From an uncultured Erythrobacter sp. (GTDB lineage: Bacteria > Pseudomonadota > Alphaproteobacteria > Sphingomonadales > Sphingomonadaceae): 64,000 nt of DNA. The stretch is from assembly GCF_947499705.1 (NCBI RefSeq), contig NZ_CANMPJ010000002.1, positions 186,001-250,000 of the forward strand. The letters are read 5' to 3'. A program made the translations under genes and the position numbers. Shown here piece by piece: positions 8,013-15,882 of this stretch; positions within the stretch are counted from its first letter, which is position 1; each line of letters opens with the position of its first letter. The notes below the pieces were generated by a model. The model was not told the DNA's origin. It worked only from the letters and a program-made list of their open reading frames with translations, and ran no database searches.

Positions 8013-8525
8013 ATGGCGATCAAAACAATATCTCCCTCAGAAGCGGTTGAACTTGCGGCACAAGGTGCGCGCCTTGTCGACATTCGTTCTCCAGATGAAT
8101 TCAGGCGAACCAAGGCCGTTGGAGCGGAGAGCAGGCCACTCGATGTGATCGAAACGATAACCGGCGGTGAGCCAATCGTTTTCATGTGCAAATCTGGGAT
8201 GCGAACCAGCGCCAGTGCCGATCGGCTCGAGGGTGCCTGTACCGGTGATGCATACATCGTCGACGGCGGCCTTGATGGCTGGCAACAGGCAGGTCTGCCA
8301 ATAGTAACCGATGCCTCGCAGCCAATCGAAATTATGCGCCAAGTTCAGATCGCCGCTGGCGCGCTGATCCTCCTCGGCGTGTTGCTCGGCAGTCTGACGA
8401 CCCCCGTTTGGTACGGACTCGCTGCCTTTGTCGGAGCGGGTTTGCTGTTTGCAGGAGCAACGGGCTGGTGCGGCATGGCCAAACTCTTGGCAATGTTGCC
8501 CTGGAACCGCCGCGCAGCGGCCTGA
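8013..8525 (+). CDS. Membrane-anchored rhodanese with DUF2892-like tail
   Basis: A 170-residue protein. Residues 1-100 are a single rhodanese domain with the active-site loop CKSGMRT (Cys59), which transfers sulfane sulfur. Residues about 108-160 contain two hydrophobic helices (VQIAAGALILLGVLLGSL and WYGLAAFVGAGLLFAGATGW) with the WCGMAKLLAMLPWN ending typical of the DUF2892 inner-membrane segment. The ATG at 8013 has AAAGGACC upstream, 13 bases after the repressor gene, indicating one operon. Confidence 0.9.
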   Translation: MAIKTISPSEAVELAAQGARLVDIRSPDEFRRTKAVGAESRPLDVIETITGGEPIVFMCKSGMRTSASADRLEGACTGDAYIVDGGLDGWQQAGLPIVTDASQPIEIMRQVQIAAGALILLGVLLGSLTTPVWYGLAAFVGAGLLFAGATGWCGMAKLLAMLPWNRRAAA

Positions 8526-8526
8526 C

Positions 8527-9312
8527 GTGGATCCATCGACCATCTTCGCCGCTATGGCTGCGGGGGCGTTGATCGGATTCGTCCTGGGGCTGGTTGGCGG
8601 CGGTGGCTCGATCCTCGCTGTCCCGCTTCTCATTTACTTCGTCGGCGTTGAAAGCACGCATATGGCGATTGGCACGGCTGCTGTGGCGGTCGCAATCAAC
8701 GCTGCAATTGGACTCACTGCCCACGCGAGAAAGGGCAACATCAAATGGGGCTGCGCAATTGCCTTTGCCCTGGCGGCCATTGTCGGCGCTGCTCTGGGAG
8801 CGGAGTTGGGAAAATCGGTCGATGGAGAGCGATTGCTGGCGCTGTTCGCCATATTGATGATCGGGGTCGGCCTTCTTACGATCCGCGAGCGACGAGGTGG
8901 CTCAAATCCCGACGTGACGCTGGGCCGAAGCACAGCGCGAAAGCTGTTGCCGCGAATATTGCCGACAGGCTTCGGTGTCGGCGGCTTTTCGGGATTCTTC
9001 GGGATTGGCGGCGGATTTCTAATTGTGCCGGGTCTGATTTCGGCGACCGCTATGCCGATCGCTGTCGCTATCGGGTCTTCGCTTCTGGTGATCAGTGCGG
9101 TCGGCGCTACGACCGCATTGTCCTATTCGCTGTCAGGATTCGTCGATTGGCGTTTGGTGGTGCAGCTTGCGGCCGGAGGCGTGGTCGGGGCGGTCTTGGG
9201 GCGTATCGCGATGGTAAAGCTTAGCGCGCGAGGCCGAGCACTGGAGATCGGGTTCGGAGCGTTGGTAGTCGCGGTGGGATTAGCAATTCTGATTGCCGAA
9301 GGTTTGGATTAG
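8527..9312 (+). CDS. TSUP-family sulfite/sulfonate exporter (TauE/SafE)
   Basis: A 261-residue, roughly eight-helix membrane permease with the repeated glycine-rich TSUP signature: GFVLGLVGGGGSILAVPLLIYF near residue 20 and GFGVGGFSGFFGIGGGFLIVPGLI in the second half. The GTG start lies one base after the rhodanese stop codon, so translation is coupled. In persulfide modules such a permease exports sulfite made by the dioxygenase. The alternative role of sulfur-compound import cannot be excluded. Confidence 0.85.
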   Translation: MDPSTIFAAMAAGALIGFVLGLVGGGGSILAVPLLIYFVGVESTHMAIGTAAVAVAINAAIGLTAHARKGNIKWGCAIAFALAAIVGAALGAELGKSVDGERLLALFAILMIGVGLLTIRERRGGSNPDVTLGRSTARKLLPRILPTGFGVGGFSGFFGIGGGFLIVPGLISATAMPIAVAIGSSLLVISAVGATTALSYSLSGFVDWRLVVQLAAGGVVGAVLGRIAMVKLSARGRALEIGFGALVVAVGLAILIAEGLD

Positions 9313-9320
9313 CCTGAGCC

Positions 9321-9980
9321 TCAGGCTCCGCGCACTTCGGTTACACCGTCGCAGGGGTTGGAAGCGTCGGCCTCGTTTTCCCCGCCTGCCAGCTGAGTGA
9401 AAGCAACAAACCCGCCGACCACCAGCACAACGAATGCTGTCGTCACCCAGCCGAGATACTTGTCGATGATCGCCTTGATCGGTGCGCCGAACAGTTGGAA
9501 CAGCACGCCCACAACCATGAAGATCAAAGCGCGTCCGGCGATGGCCGCCAGCGTGAATGTCAGCAGGTTCATCTCGATGAAGCCAGCCGTGATGGTCATC
9601 AACTTGAACGGCACCGGCGTTCCTGCTGCAAAAAACACAGCGAGCGCCCCTTGTTCGCGGATGTAGCAAGCGGCGACCGGGAAACTCTCGGTCAGGCCCA
9701 GCAAACCGATCATCCAGGCTCCAACGGCCTCATAAAGGAAAAAGCCGATCGCATAACCGAACAGCCCGCCGAGCACGGAAGACACGGTCGCGACCAGAGC
9801 AAACCGGATCGCTTTCTTCGGCTCGGCAAGACACATCAGGCCAAGCAGCGGATGCGGCGGGATCGGAAAGAAGCTCGATTCGATGAAACTGAAAAACGCC
9901 AGCCACCACACAGCATGCGGGTGCGCAGCCTTGTCCATCGTCCAATTGTAAAGGCCACGCAGCCACGCCATCGACATCAT
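9321..9980 (-). CDS. YqaA/DedA-like membrane protein (VTT domain)
   Basis: A 219-residue inner-membrane protein with about five helices, read from the MMSMAWLRGLYNW start. SFIESSFFPIPPHPLLGLM and GTPVPFKLMTITAGF are YqaA-family landmarks, related to the DedA/SNARE-associated (VTT) proteins that translocate lipids across the membrane. It converges with the TSUP gene, separated only by a 7-bp hairpin (9311-9327) without a T-run. A longer form reaching 10028 would run toward the GTA promoter region and is less likely. Confidence 0.8.
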   Translation of the reverse strand: MMSMAWLRGLYNWTMDKAAHPHAVWWLAFFSFIESSFFPIPPHPLLGLMCLAEPKKAIRFALVATVSSVLGGLFGYAIGFFLYEAVGAWMIGLLGLTESFPVAACYIREQGALAVFFAAGTPVPFKLMTITAGFIEMNLLTFTLAAIAGRALIFMVVGVLFQLFGAPIKAIIDKYLGWVTTAFVVLVVGGFVAFTQLAGGENEADASNPCDGVTEVRGA

Positions 9981-10191
9981 CCAAGCAAGGGTTTGCGGCG
10001 CGTTAGGGCAGCGATTCCCGGTAAGCAACCAACAATCGAATAACCCATTTGGTTATTTTTCTTGACATCGTCACGCTCTTTGGTTAGTACAGGGCATCAT
10101 CGCAAAACTGTGATTCGCAACCAAGCGGATTTCTCGGCAGCCTCCTTCGTTGGAGCGCTGCCGTTTTCGTTTCTGGGACGGGAGATCGTTC
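9981..10191. promoter_or_regulatory. GTA cluster control region
   Basis: A non-coding region divergent between the YqaA gene and the GTA cluster. In order it holds a perfect 7-bp inverted repeat AATAACC-N5-GGTTATT (10039-10057), a TTGACA -35 (10062-10067), a 17-base spacer and a weak TAGTAC -10 (10085-10090), a terminator-like hairpin (10135-10163) with a U-rich tail, and a GGGACGGGAG Shine-Dalgarno for the first GTA gene. The palindrome abuts the -35 and is the natural candidate for an activator or repressor site. Confidence 0.6.
10135..10172 (+). terminator. Terminator-like leader hairpin ahead of the first GTA gene
   Basis: Stem CGGCAGC-CTCC, loop TTCGTT, returning GGAG-(C)-GCTGCCG with one bulged base, followed by TTTTCGTTT. 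It lies about 45 bases after the predicted transcription start and 20 bases before the TerS ATG, so it would terminate the GTA operon transcript unless overridden. No other plus-strand gene precedes it closely, so a role as terminator for an upstream gene is unlikely. Confidence 0.6.
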
Positions 10192-10662
10192 ATGGCTGCA
10201 CGGGGCCAGAACCGCACCAAGATCAAACAGCAGCTTAAAGAGGGCGAAAATGGTCCGCTAAACCGCCATTGGCGCGGGGTGTTTCTCGACTTCCTGGCAG
10301 AGTCGTCCAACGTCACCAAAGCGGCGGAAGAAGCAGGCATCAACCCCAGCCGCGCATACAAGGTCCGCCGCGAAGAGCCCGAATTTGCCAAGCAATGGCG
10401 CGTGGCCTTGCTCGAAGGATACGAGCATCTTGAGCTGGAAACTCTGCGCCGGCTGCGTGTGGGCACCAAGGCCGATGGCCCCAAGTTCGACATCGCGAAC
10501 GCGCTGCGCCTGCTGGTTTTGCATCGAGAGACAGTGGCCCGCGCTCAGGCCGAACAGCGCAATGTGAGTGCGGCAGAAGTGCGGGCGTCGATCGACCGGA
10601 AGGTCGAGGCCATCCGGCAGCAGGTTCAGGATGAAAAGCGCCGCGGAGCTGCGCGCAAGTGA
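10192..10662 (+). CDS. GTA gp1-like small terminase (TerS)
   Basis: A 156-residue basic helical protein. Residues about 25-65 form an HTH (VFLDFLAESSNVTKAAEEAGINPSRAYKVRR), the usual DNA-binding part of small terminase subunits, followed by a helical C-terminal half with AAEVRASIDRKVEAIRQQVQDEKRR. It is immediately upstream of, and overlaps by four bases, the large terminase. The ATG at 10192 is preferred because of the GGGACGGGAG upstream. In RcGTA gp1 packages host DNA without sequence specificity; that role is inferred here. Confidence 0.8.
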   Translation: MAARGQNRTKIKQQLKEGENGPLNRHWRGVFLDFLAESSNVTKAAEEAGINPSRAYKVRREEPEFAKQWRVALLEGYEHLELETLRRLRVGTKADGPKFDIANALRLLVLHRETVARAQAEQRNVSAAEVRASIDRKVEAIRQQVQDEKRRGAARK

Positions 10663-11984
10663 TATCGCCGCTCGATTGGCTGAAAGACGAGCCTGCGGCG
10701 ATCCGAGAGCGGATCGCGAAAGCGCTAACTAACGAAGAACGCAACGAGTTCGATTTTCATTGGGGCATGTCGGCTCGCAAAGCCCAGCTTGCTCCCGATG
10801 GAGATTGGCGGATCTGGCTGATCATGGCCGGGCGCGGCTTTGGCAAGACGCGGGCCGGTGCCGAGTGGGTTCGCATGGTGGCCGAGGACAATTGCGAGGC
10901 ACGCATCGCGCTCGTCTCGTCCTCGCTCGCCGAGGCGCGCGCAGTGATGATCGAGGGGGAAAGCGGCATTATCGCCTGCTGCCCGCCCGAACGCAGGCCA
11001 CAATTCGAACCGTCCTTGCGGCGGCTGCGCTGGCCCAACGGAGCGCAAGCACAGATGTATTCGGCTGCCGAACCAGAAAGCCTGCGAGGTCCGCAAAATT
11101 CGCACGCCTGGTGTGATGAGATTGGCAAATGGCCGCTCGCGCATGAACGGGCTACGCGTTGCTGGGACAATCTGTTGATGGGTCTGAGACTGGGAAAGGA
11201 ACCGCGCATCGCGGTGACGACGACTCCGCGCGCGGTGCCGCTGGTACAACGCCTGCTGGAACGAGAAGATGGCGGCGAGGTGGCTGTCACACGAGGATCG
11301 ACCTTCGACAACGCATCGAACCTGCCGTCGCAGTTCCTCGATGCGATGGAGAGCGAGTTCGCAGGCAGCCAGTTGGCGCGGCAGGAAATTGGCGGCGAAC
11401 TGCTGAAGGATATCGAAGGAGCGCTCTGGTCGCGAACCTTGCTTGAGCAAGTCCGAGACACTGGCCCCGCGCCTGAACATCGCCGTGTGGTGGTTGCGGT
11501 CGATCCGCCCGCCTCGGCCAATGGCGACGAATGCGGCATTTTGGTCGCGGCTTTGGGCCAGGATGGACTTGGTCATGTCCTCGCAGACTGTACAGTCTCG
11601 GGTTCGCAGCCGGATGGCTGGGCGCGAGCGGTCGCCAACGCGGCGGAGGAATGGGAAGCCGACCGGGTGGTCGCCGAAGCCAATCAAGGCGGTGCGATGG
11701 TCGAAAGCGTGTTGCGCGCAGCCAAGTCATCGCTGCCAATCAAGCTGGTGCATGCCAGCCGCGGCAAGGTCGCGCGGGCCGAACCGGTCGCGGCACTCTA
11801 CGCCGCAGGACGCGTGAGACATCACGGGAATTTCCCGCAACTCGAAGACCAATTGTGCGGACTGATGGTAGCCGGTGACTATGCCGGACCAGGCCGAAGC
11901 CCCGACCGCGCCGACGCTCTCGTATGGGCACTGACCGAATTGATGCTGGGTCGCACCACGCGGCCTAGCGTGCGGAAAATCTGA
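10659..11984 (+). CDS. GTA gp2 large terminase (DNA-packaging ATPase/nuclease)
   Basis: A 441-residue terminase large subunit. Walker A is GRGFGKT at residues 58-64, Walker B ends with Asp153-Glu154 in HAWCDEIGKW, and the RNase H-like nuclease domain starts with Asp282 in VVVAVDPPAS and ends near DALVWALTELMLG. It drives DNA into proheads. Start is a GTG inside the TerS stop (GTGA). The sequence type (DNA-packaging protein next to an HK97-like head module in GTA order) fits RcGTA gp2. Confidence 0.93.
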   Translation: MISPLDWLKDEPAAIRERIAKALTNEERNEFDFHWGMSARKAQLAPDGDWRIWLIMAGRGFGKTRAGAEWVRMVAEDNCEARIALVSSSLAEARAVMIEGESGIIACCPPERRPQFEPSLRRLRWPNGAQAQMYSAAEPESLRGPQNSHAWCDEIGKWPLAHERATRCWDNLLMGLRLGKEPRIAVTTTPRAVPLVQRLLEREDGGEVAVTRGSTFDNASNLPSQFLDAMESEFAGSQLARQEIGGELLKDIEGALWSRTLLEQVRDTGPAPEHRRVVVAVDPPASANGDECGILVAALGQDGLGHVLADCTVSGSQPDGWARAVANAAEEWEADRVVAEANQGGAMVESVLRAAKSSLPIKLVHASRGKVARAEPVAALYAAGRVRHHGNFPQLEDQLCGLMVAGDYAGPGRSPDRADALVWALTELMLGRTTRPSVRKI

Positions 11985-11998
11985 ACAAAGGAACAGCA

Positions 11999-13168
11999 AT
12001 GGCATTGTTCGAAAACATACTCTCCGCCTTTAAGGGCGGGGAGGAAAGCCGTGTGCCGCTTGCCCCCGGCTTCCTGCAGGGATGGATGCCCGCTTTCGAA
12101 GGCGGGAGGGCCGCGCGGCACTTTGATTATCACACGGCGGTCCGCGAGAGCTTCCTGTCCAATCCGGTTGCGCAGAGAGCGGTGCGGATCGTTGCCGAGG
12201 GTGTCGGGCAGGCTCCTCTAGCTGGCGATGACAGCAAACTGACCAGCCTCGTCAATGCGACCAGCGCGGGGCAGTCGCTGGTCGAAACGCTCGCGGCGCA
12301 GGTGCTGCTTCACGGCAATGGCTATGTGCAGATCATCAAGGATGCGAGCGGCAAACCGGTTGAACTGTTCGCGCTTCGGCCCGACCGCGTCACGGTTGTC
12401 GCGGGCGATGATGGCTGGCCTTGCGCGTATGAATACCGGGTCGGGTCCGAACGGATTTCGATGGCGCTCGAAGACGGGGACGGCTGGCCCAACATCATCG
12501 CGATCAAGGCAATGCATCCGCTCGAGGATCATTACGGCGCGGGCGCACTCGCCGCGGCAATGCAAGCGGTCTCCATTCACAACGCCGCAGCCGAATGGAA
12601 CTGCGCGCTGCTCGAAAACGCAGCCCGGCCGTCAGGAGCGCTGGTCTATCAAGCGAGCGATGGCGCGGGTCTGACCACCGATCAGTTTGACCGGCTGAAG
12701 TCCGAGCTGACAGAGGCTTTCTCCGGCGCCGGCAATGCCGGTCGGCCCATGCTCCTCGATGGCGGACTCAAATGGCAGAGCATGGCGCTCTCCCCCGCTG
12801 ACATGGACTTTGCGACCCTCAAAAGCGCCGCAGCCCGAGAGATCGCGCTGGCATTTGGCGTTCCGCCAATGCTGCTCGGGCTGCCGGGCGACAACACCTA
12901 TTCGAACTACCGCGAGGCCAATCGCGCTCTGTGGCGACTGACGTTGCTGCCGCTTGCCGACAAACTGTTCTCGGCGCTGCGCGAAGGTCTCTCACCGTGG
13001 TTTCCGGACGCAAACCTGGGGATCGATCTCGATCAGATCACCGCACTTTCCGAGGATCGCGAGCGTCTGTGGAAGCAGGTGTCGGATGCCGAATTCCTGA
13101 CTCGCAGCGAGAAACGCGCGATGCTCGGGCTGCCGCCGGAAGAAACCGAGCCGGAGGATGCAGAATGA
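11999..13168 (+). CDS. GTA gp3 portal protein (HK97 family)
   Basis: A 389-residue phage portal. Recognisable are YHTAVRESFLSNPVAQRAVRIVAEGVG, LLHGNGYVQIIKDASG, HPLEDHYGAGALAAAMQAVSIHNAAAEWN, the YSNYREANRALWRLTLLPLADKL stretch and a TRSEKRAMLGLPP tail. The portal forms the dodecameric entry ring at the capsid vertex. An AAAGGAACAG Shine-Dalgarno precedes the ATG. Overlaps the next gene by four bases. Confidence 0.93.
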   Translation: MALFENILSAFKGGEESRVPLAPGFLQGWMPAFEGGRAARHFDYHTAVRESFLSNPVAQRAVRIVAEGVGQAPLAGDDSKLTSLVNATSAGQSLVETLAAQVLLHGNGYVQIIKDASGKPVELFALRPDRVTVVAGDDGWPCAYEYRVGSERISMALEDGDGWPNIIAIKAMHPLEDHYGAGALAAAMQAVSIHNAAAEWNCALLENAARPSGALVYQASDGAGLTTDQFDRLKSELTEAFSGAGNAGRPMLLDGGLKWQSMALSPADMDFATLKSAAAREIALAFGVPPMLLGLPGDNTYSNYREANRALWRLTLLPLADKLFSALREGLSPWFPDANLGIDLDQITALSEDRERLWKQVSDAEFLTRSEKRAMLGLPPEETEPEDAE

Positions 13169-13473
13169 GCCGGGAAGATCTGCTCGCCAGATTAATGGTG
13201 CAGGCGGCACAAGACGGCGCGGACGTCGTGACCTTGCGCGCGATTGTCGAGGAAACAAGCGAGTTGGCAGCGGACCGAGTGCTCGTCCGACTTGGTCTCG
13301 GCGATGCAGGAGCCGAGGACGATCTCGGCGAATTGCGCGAGCTGCTAAGCGCCTGGCGCGATGCCAAGACCAGCGCATGGAAAGCCTTCATCGATTGGAC
13401 GATCCGCGCGGTACTGGCGCTGTTGCTGATCGGGATCGCAGTCAGGCTCGGTGTCGGAGAATTGGTCTCATGA
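13165..13473 (+). CDS. Small GTA-cluster membrane protein (DUF6127-like)
   Basis: A 102-residue protein with an acidic helical N-terminal part (residues 1-70) and one hydrophobic helix near the C-terminus (WTIRAVLALLLIGIAVRLGVG). It sits between portal and protease with ATGA overlaps on both sides, the position of RcGTA orf3.5. It resembles the DUF6127 proteins found at this place in sphingomonad GTA clusters. No enzymatic motif; its function is unknown. Confidence 0.7.
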   Translation: MSREDLLARLMVQAAQDGADVVTLRAIVEETSELAADRVLVRLGLGDAGAEDDLGELRELLSAWRDAKTSAWKAFIDWTIRAVLALLLIGIAVRLGVGELVS

Positions 13474-13874
13474 CCACCCAACCCATTCGCTTCGCAGGCT
13501 ATGCGGCCCTGTTCGATATTGCAGACGCGGACCGCGACACGATCCGGCCCGGCGCCTTCACCAAGAGCCTCGCGGCGAGAGACATGCCGCTGCCGCTGCT
13601 TTGGCAGCACCGCCCGGACCAGCCAATCGGCACGGTGGAGACTGTGTCCGAAGATGCTCGGGGTCTCAAAGTGATCGCGCTGATCGAACGGCCCGACAGC
13701 CGCGCTGCTACAATGCTCTCGAACGGAGAAGTGACCGGCCTCAGCTTCGGCTACCGCGCCCGCAATGCACGTCATACCGAGGCGGGCCGCGAACTTCTCG
13801 ACATCGACTTGTTCGAAGTCAGTCTTGTGTCGCACCCTCTTCAACACGGCTCACGCGTTCATCTTGTTGTCTAG
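13470..13874 (+). CDS. GTA gp4 prohead protease (HK97 family)
   Basis: A 134-residue HK97-type S78 prohead protease, short like GTA members. FAGYAALFDIADADRDTIRPGAF is the conserved start, the catalytic His is in LLWQHRPDQPIG, and the Ser is in GLSFGYR; the fold ends with DLFEVSLVSHPL. It cleaves the capsid N-terminal delta domain during maturation. Starts within the upstream stop codon (ATGA). Confidence 0.92.
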   Translation: MTTQPIRFAGYAALFDIADADRDTIRPGAFTKSLAARDMPLPLLWQHRPDQPIGTVETVSEDARGLKVIALIERPDSRAATMLSNGEVTGLSFGYRARNARHTEAGRELLDIDLFEVSLVSHPLQHGSRVHLVV

Positions 13875-13956
13875 CCTCAAGCGTCGGCGGCTGCATCCGC
13901 AGCCCTGGCTATCCTCGCTCCCTCCGGTCGCTGCGGGCGGCCGGTCGGCCTTGCGG

Positions 13957-14017
13957 TCGCTACGCGACCGATCCTTGTAAACCGCACCTAACGTGGTCGC
14001 CCTTGGGCGGCCTTTTT
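13957..14017 (+). terminator. Terminator-like hairpins upstream of the capsid gene
   Basis: The 170-base protease-capsid gap contains a CGGTCGC-TAC-GCGACCG hairpin and, directly before the capsid, GGTCGCCC-TT-GGGCGGCC (13995-14012, one G-T wobble) followed by five T residues (14013-14017). The second has the form of an intrinsic terminator but lies inside the operon with no recognised new promoter after it, so it must be read through or act as an RNA processing/stability element. Confidence 0.5.
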
Positions 14018-14045
14018 CATGCCCAACAGAAAGGCCCATTGCCCC

Positions 14046-15203
14046 ATGGATATGCTTACCACGCCTACCGTACCAGCCGCCGCGACCGACCCGCTCGAGG
14101 AAAGCTTCGACATCGTCGCACGGCAAGACCAGACCGAAGCCAATGTCACGGCGCTACGCCAGGATGTCGATGAAGTGAAAGCGCGGCTGGACAAGATTTC
14201 GCGCGCCGCTTCGCGCCCTGCCATCGGCGGCGGCGCGGTGACCAGTCAGGAGGTCAAAGGCTTCGTCGATGGCTATTTGCGCCGTGGTCGCGAGACCGAA
14301 CTCAAATCGATCAGCGGCGTGAACCCAGCCGATGGCGGCTATGCTGTCCCGCAGCAGATCGACGCGATCATCGCCCGCGAACTGCACGAGATCAGCCCGA
14401 TCCGCTCGATTGCGCAGATCGTCCAGACCGGCACGGCGGGCTACCGCAAGCTGGTTGCAACCGGAGGCACCGCATCGGGCTGGGTCAGCGAGACCGCCGG
14501 ACGTCCGGAAACCGACACACCCAACTTCGCGGAAATCGCCCCGCCGACCGGGGACCTTTATGCCAATCCGGCGGCCAGCCAATCGATGCTGGACGATGCC
14601 GCATTCGATATCGAGACGTGGCTTGCCAACGAAATCGCGATCGAATTCGCCCGCGCAGAAGGTTCCGCCTTTGTCGGCGGAACAGGGCTCGATCAGCCCG
14701 AGGGTTTCCTCAGCGTCCCGACCAGCACAGTCGAAGATAACGTCCGCGCTTTCGGGACGCTTCAGTATGTCGGATCCGGCGATACCGATGGTTTCGACGC
14801 CTCGCCTGAAGCCAAATTGATCGACCTGATCCACTCGATGAAGGCCGGACACCGTCAGGGCGCGAGTTTCGTCATGAACTCGGCCACTCTCGCGACGGTT
14901 CGCAAGCTCAAGACCGCCGATGGCGCGTTCCTGTGGCAGCCGGGCATGGTCGAGGGTCAGCCCGATCGCCTGCTCGGCTACCCCGTGGTCGAAGCCGAGG
15001 ACATGCCCGATGTCGCGAACGGTGAATTCCCGATCGCATTCGGCAATTTCCGCCACGGCTATCTGATCGCCGAACGCAGCGCGACCAGCGTGTTGCGCGA
15101 TCCGTTCTCGAACAAGCCGTTCGTCCACTTCTACGCGACCAAGCGCGTGGGCGGCAAAGTACTCGATAGCAACGCGATCAAGCTGCTGAAGATCGAGGCC
15201 TAA
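14046..15203 (+). CDS. GTA gp5 major capsid protein (HK97 fold)
   Basis: A 385-residue HK97-fold capsid protein. Residues 1-60 are a helical delta/scaffold region (DPLEESFDIVARQDQTEANV and on), then SGVNPADGGYAVPQQIDAIIARELHEISPIRSIA marks the mature N-arm, and the C-terminal half carries RDPFSNKPFVHFYATKRVGGKV typical of GTA capsids. I chose the ATG at 14046, preceded by AGAAAGG, rather than the one at 14019, which lies directly after the hairpin T-run. Hairpins bracket the gene on both sides. Confidence 0.93.
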   Translation: MDMLTTPTVPAAATDPLEESFDIVARQDQTEANVTALRQDVDEVKARLDKISRAASRPAIGGGAVTSQEVKGFVDGYLRRGRETELKSISGVNPADGGYAVPQQIDAIIARELHEISPIRSIAQIVQTGTAGYRKLVATGGTASGWVSETAGRPETDTPNFAEIAPPTGDLYANPAASQSMLDDAAFDIETWLANEIAIEFARAEGSAFVGGTGLDQPEGFLSVPTSTVEDNVRAFGTLQYVGSGDTDGFDASPEAKLIDLIHSMKAGHRQGASFVMNSATLATVRKLKTADGAFLWQPGMVEGQPDRLLGYPVVEAEDMPDVANGEFPIAFGNFRHGYLIAERSATSVLRDPFSNKPFVHFYATKRVGGKVLDSNAIKLLKIEA

Positions 15204-15213
15204 GGCCCCTCAC

Positions 15214-15313
15214 CCTCCCGGCAAGGTCGAGTTCCCCCTTCTCCCTTGCCGGACCCTGCACCCGCGCCGCCGCCGGAACTCTCCCCGGATGCTGCGGCGC
15301 GGGTGCCTCTTTT
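15214..15313 (+). terminator. Strong hairpins downstream of the capsid gene
   Basis: Two inverted repeats fill the 133-base gap to gp6: CCGGCAAGG/CCTTGCCGG (15219-15252) and a perfect 13-bp GCACCCGCGCCGC / GCGGCGCGGGTGC (15258-15306) followed by CTCTTTTC. They could partially terminate or protect the 3' end of a capsid-containing message, lowering expression of the tail genes relative to the capsid. Confidence 0.5.
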
Positions 15314-15336
15314 CGATCTCAACATTGGAGACCGCA

Positions 15337-15882
15337 ATGCGGCGGACGATTGTGCAGCCAGCCGACCTTAGCGGTCCGGCGCTGGCCGAATTCAAGGATT
15401 GGCTCGGCATCAGTCGGCCTAACGAAGACCCATTGCTGGTCGATCTGCTGGCGGCGAGCCTGGCGACGTGTGAAGCCTTCACCGCGCAAGCGCCGCTCGA
15501 GCAGACAATCGAAGAGCGGATCTCGGTCAAGCAAGGGATCTACCGTCTCGGCTCCAGACCGGCGCGGATGCTGCTCAATGCGGAATTGATCGATCAGATC
15601 GGAACGCGCAGTTCGCTGAGTGGGCAGGGCCACGGCTTCAATCTTGATCATGACGGCGTCGCGACCGCTGACCTGAAGTTCGATCTCGAAGGACAGGCCG
15701 TCGCCGTCACTCTGTTGGTCGGCATCGCGCCCGATTGGCCGTCAGTTCCCAAAGCGCTGCGGCAAGGCATCATCCGTTTGGCAGCACATTTCTATCGCGA
15801 CCGCGACAGCGAACGGATGATGCAACCACCATCAAGCGTGACAGCTCTGTGGCGCCCGTGGCGCACCATGAGGCTCACATGA
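15337..15882 (+). CDS. GTA gp6 head-tail adaptor
   Basis: A 181-residue head-tail connector of the gp6/DUF-type found in HK97-like phages and GTAs: FKDWLGISRPNEDPLLVDLLAASLATCEAFTAQ at the N-terminus and PKALRQGIIRLAAHFYRDRD near the C-terminus. Starts at ATG 15337 with TTGGAGA upstream; the longer ORF start lies in the hairpin. Overlaps the next gene by four bases. Confidence 0.85.
   Translation: MRRTIVQPADLSGPALAEFKDWLGISRPNEDPLLVDLLAASLATCEAFTAQAPLEQTIEERISVKQGIYRLGSRPARMLLNAELIDQIGTRSSLSGQGHGFNLDHDGVATADLKFDLEGQAVAVTLLVGIAPDWPSVPKALRQGIIRLAAHFYRDRDSERMMQPPSSVTALWRPWRTMRLT

Noticed and set aside
10039..10060. The palindrome AATAACC-N5-GGTTATT followed by T residues as an intrinsic terminator
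   Set aside because: The stem is AT-rich and weak, and no gene ends upstream on the plus strand; an operator is more likely.
10071..12133. Minus-strand ORFs across the terminase region, up to 320 codons
   Set aside because: Shadows of TerS/TerL; no Shine-Dalgarno or recognised domain.
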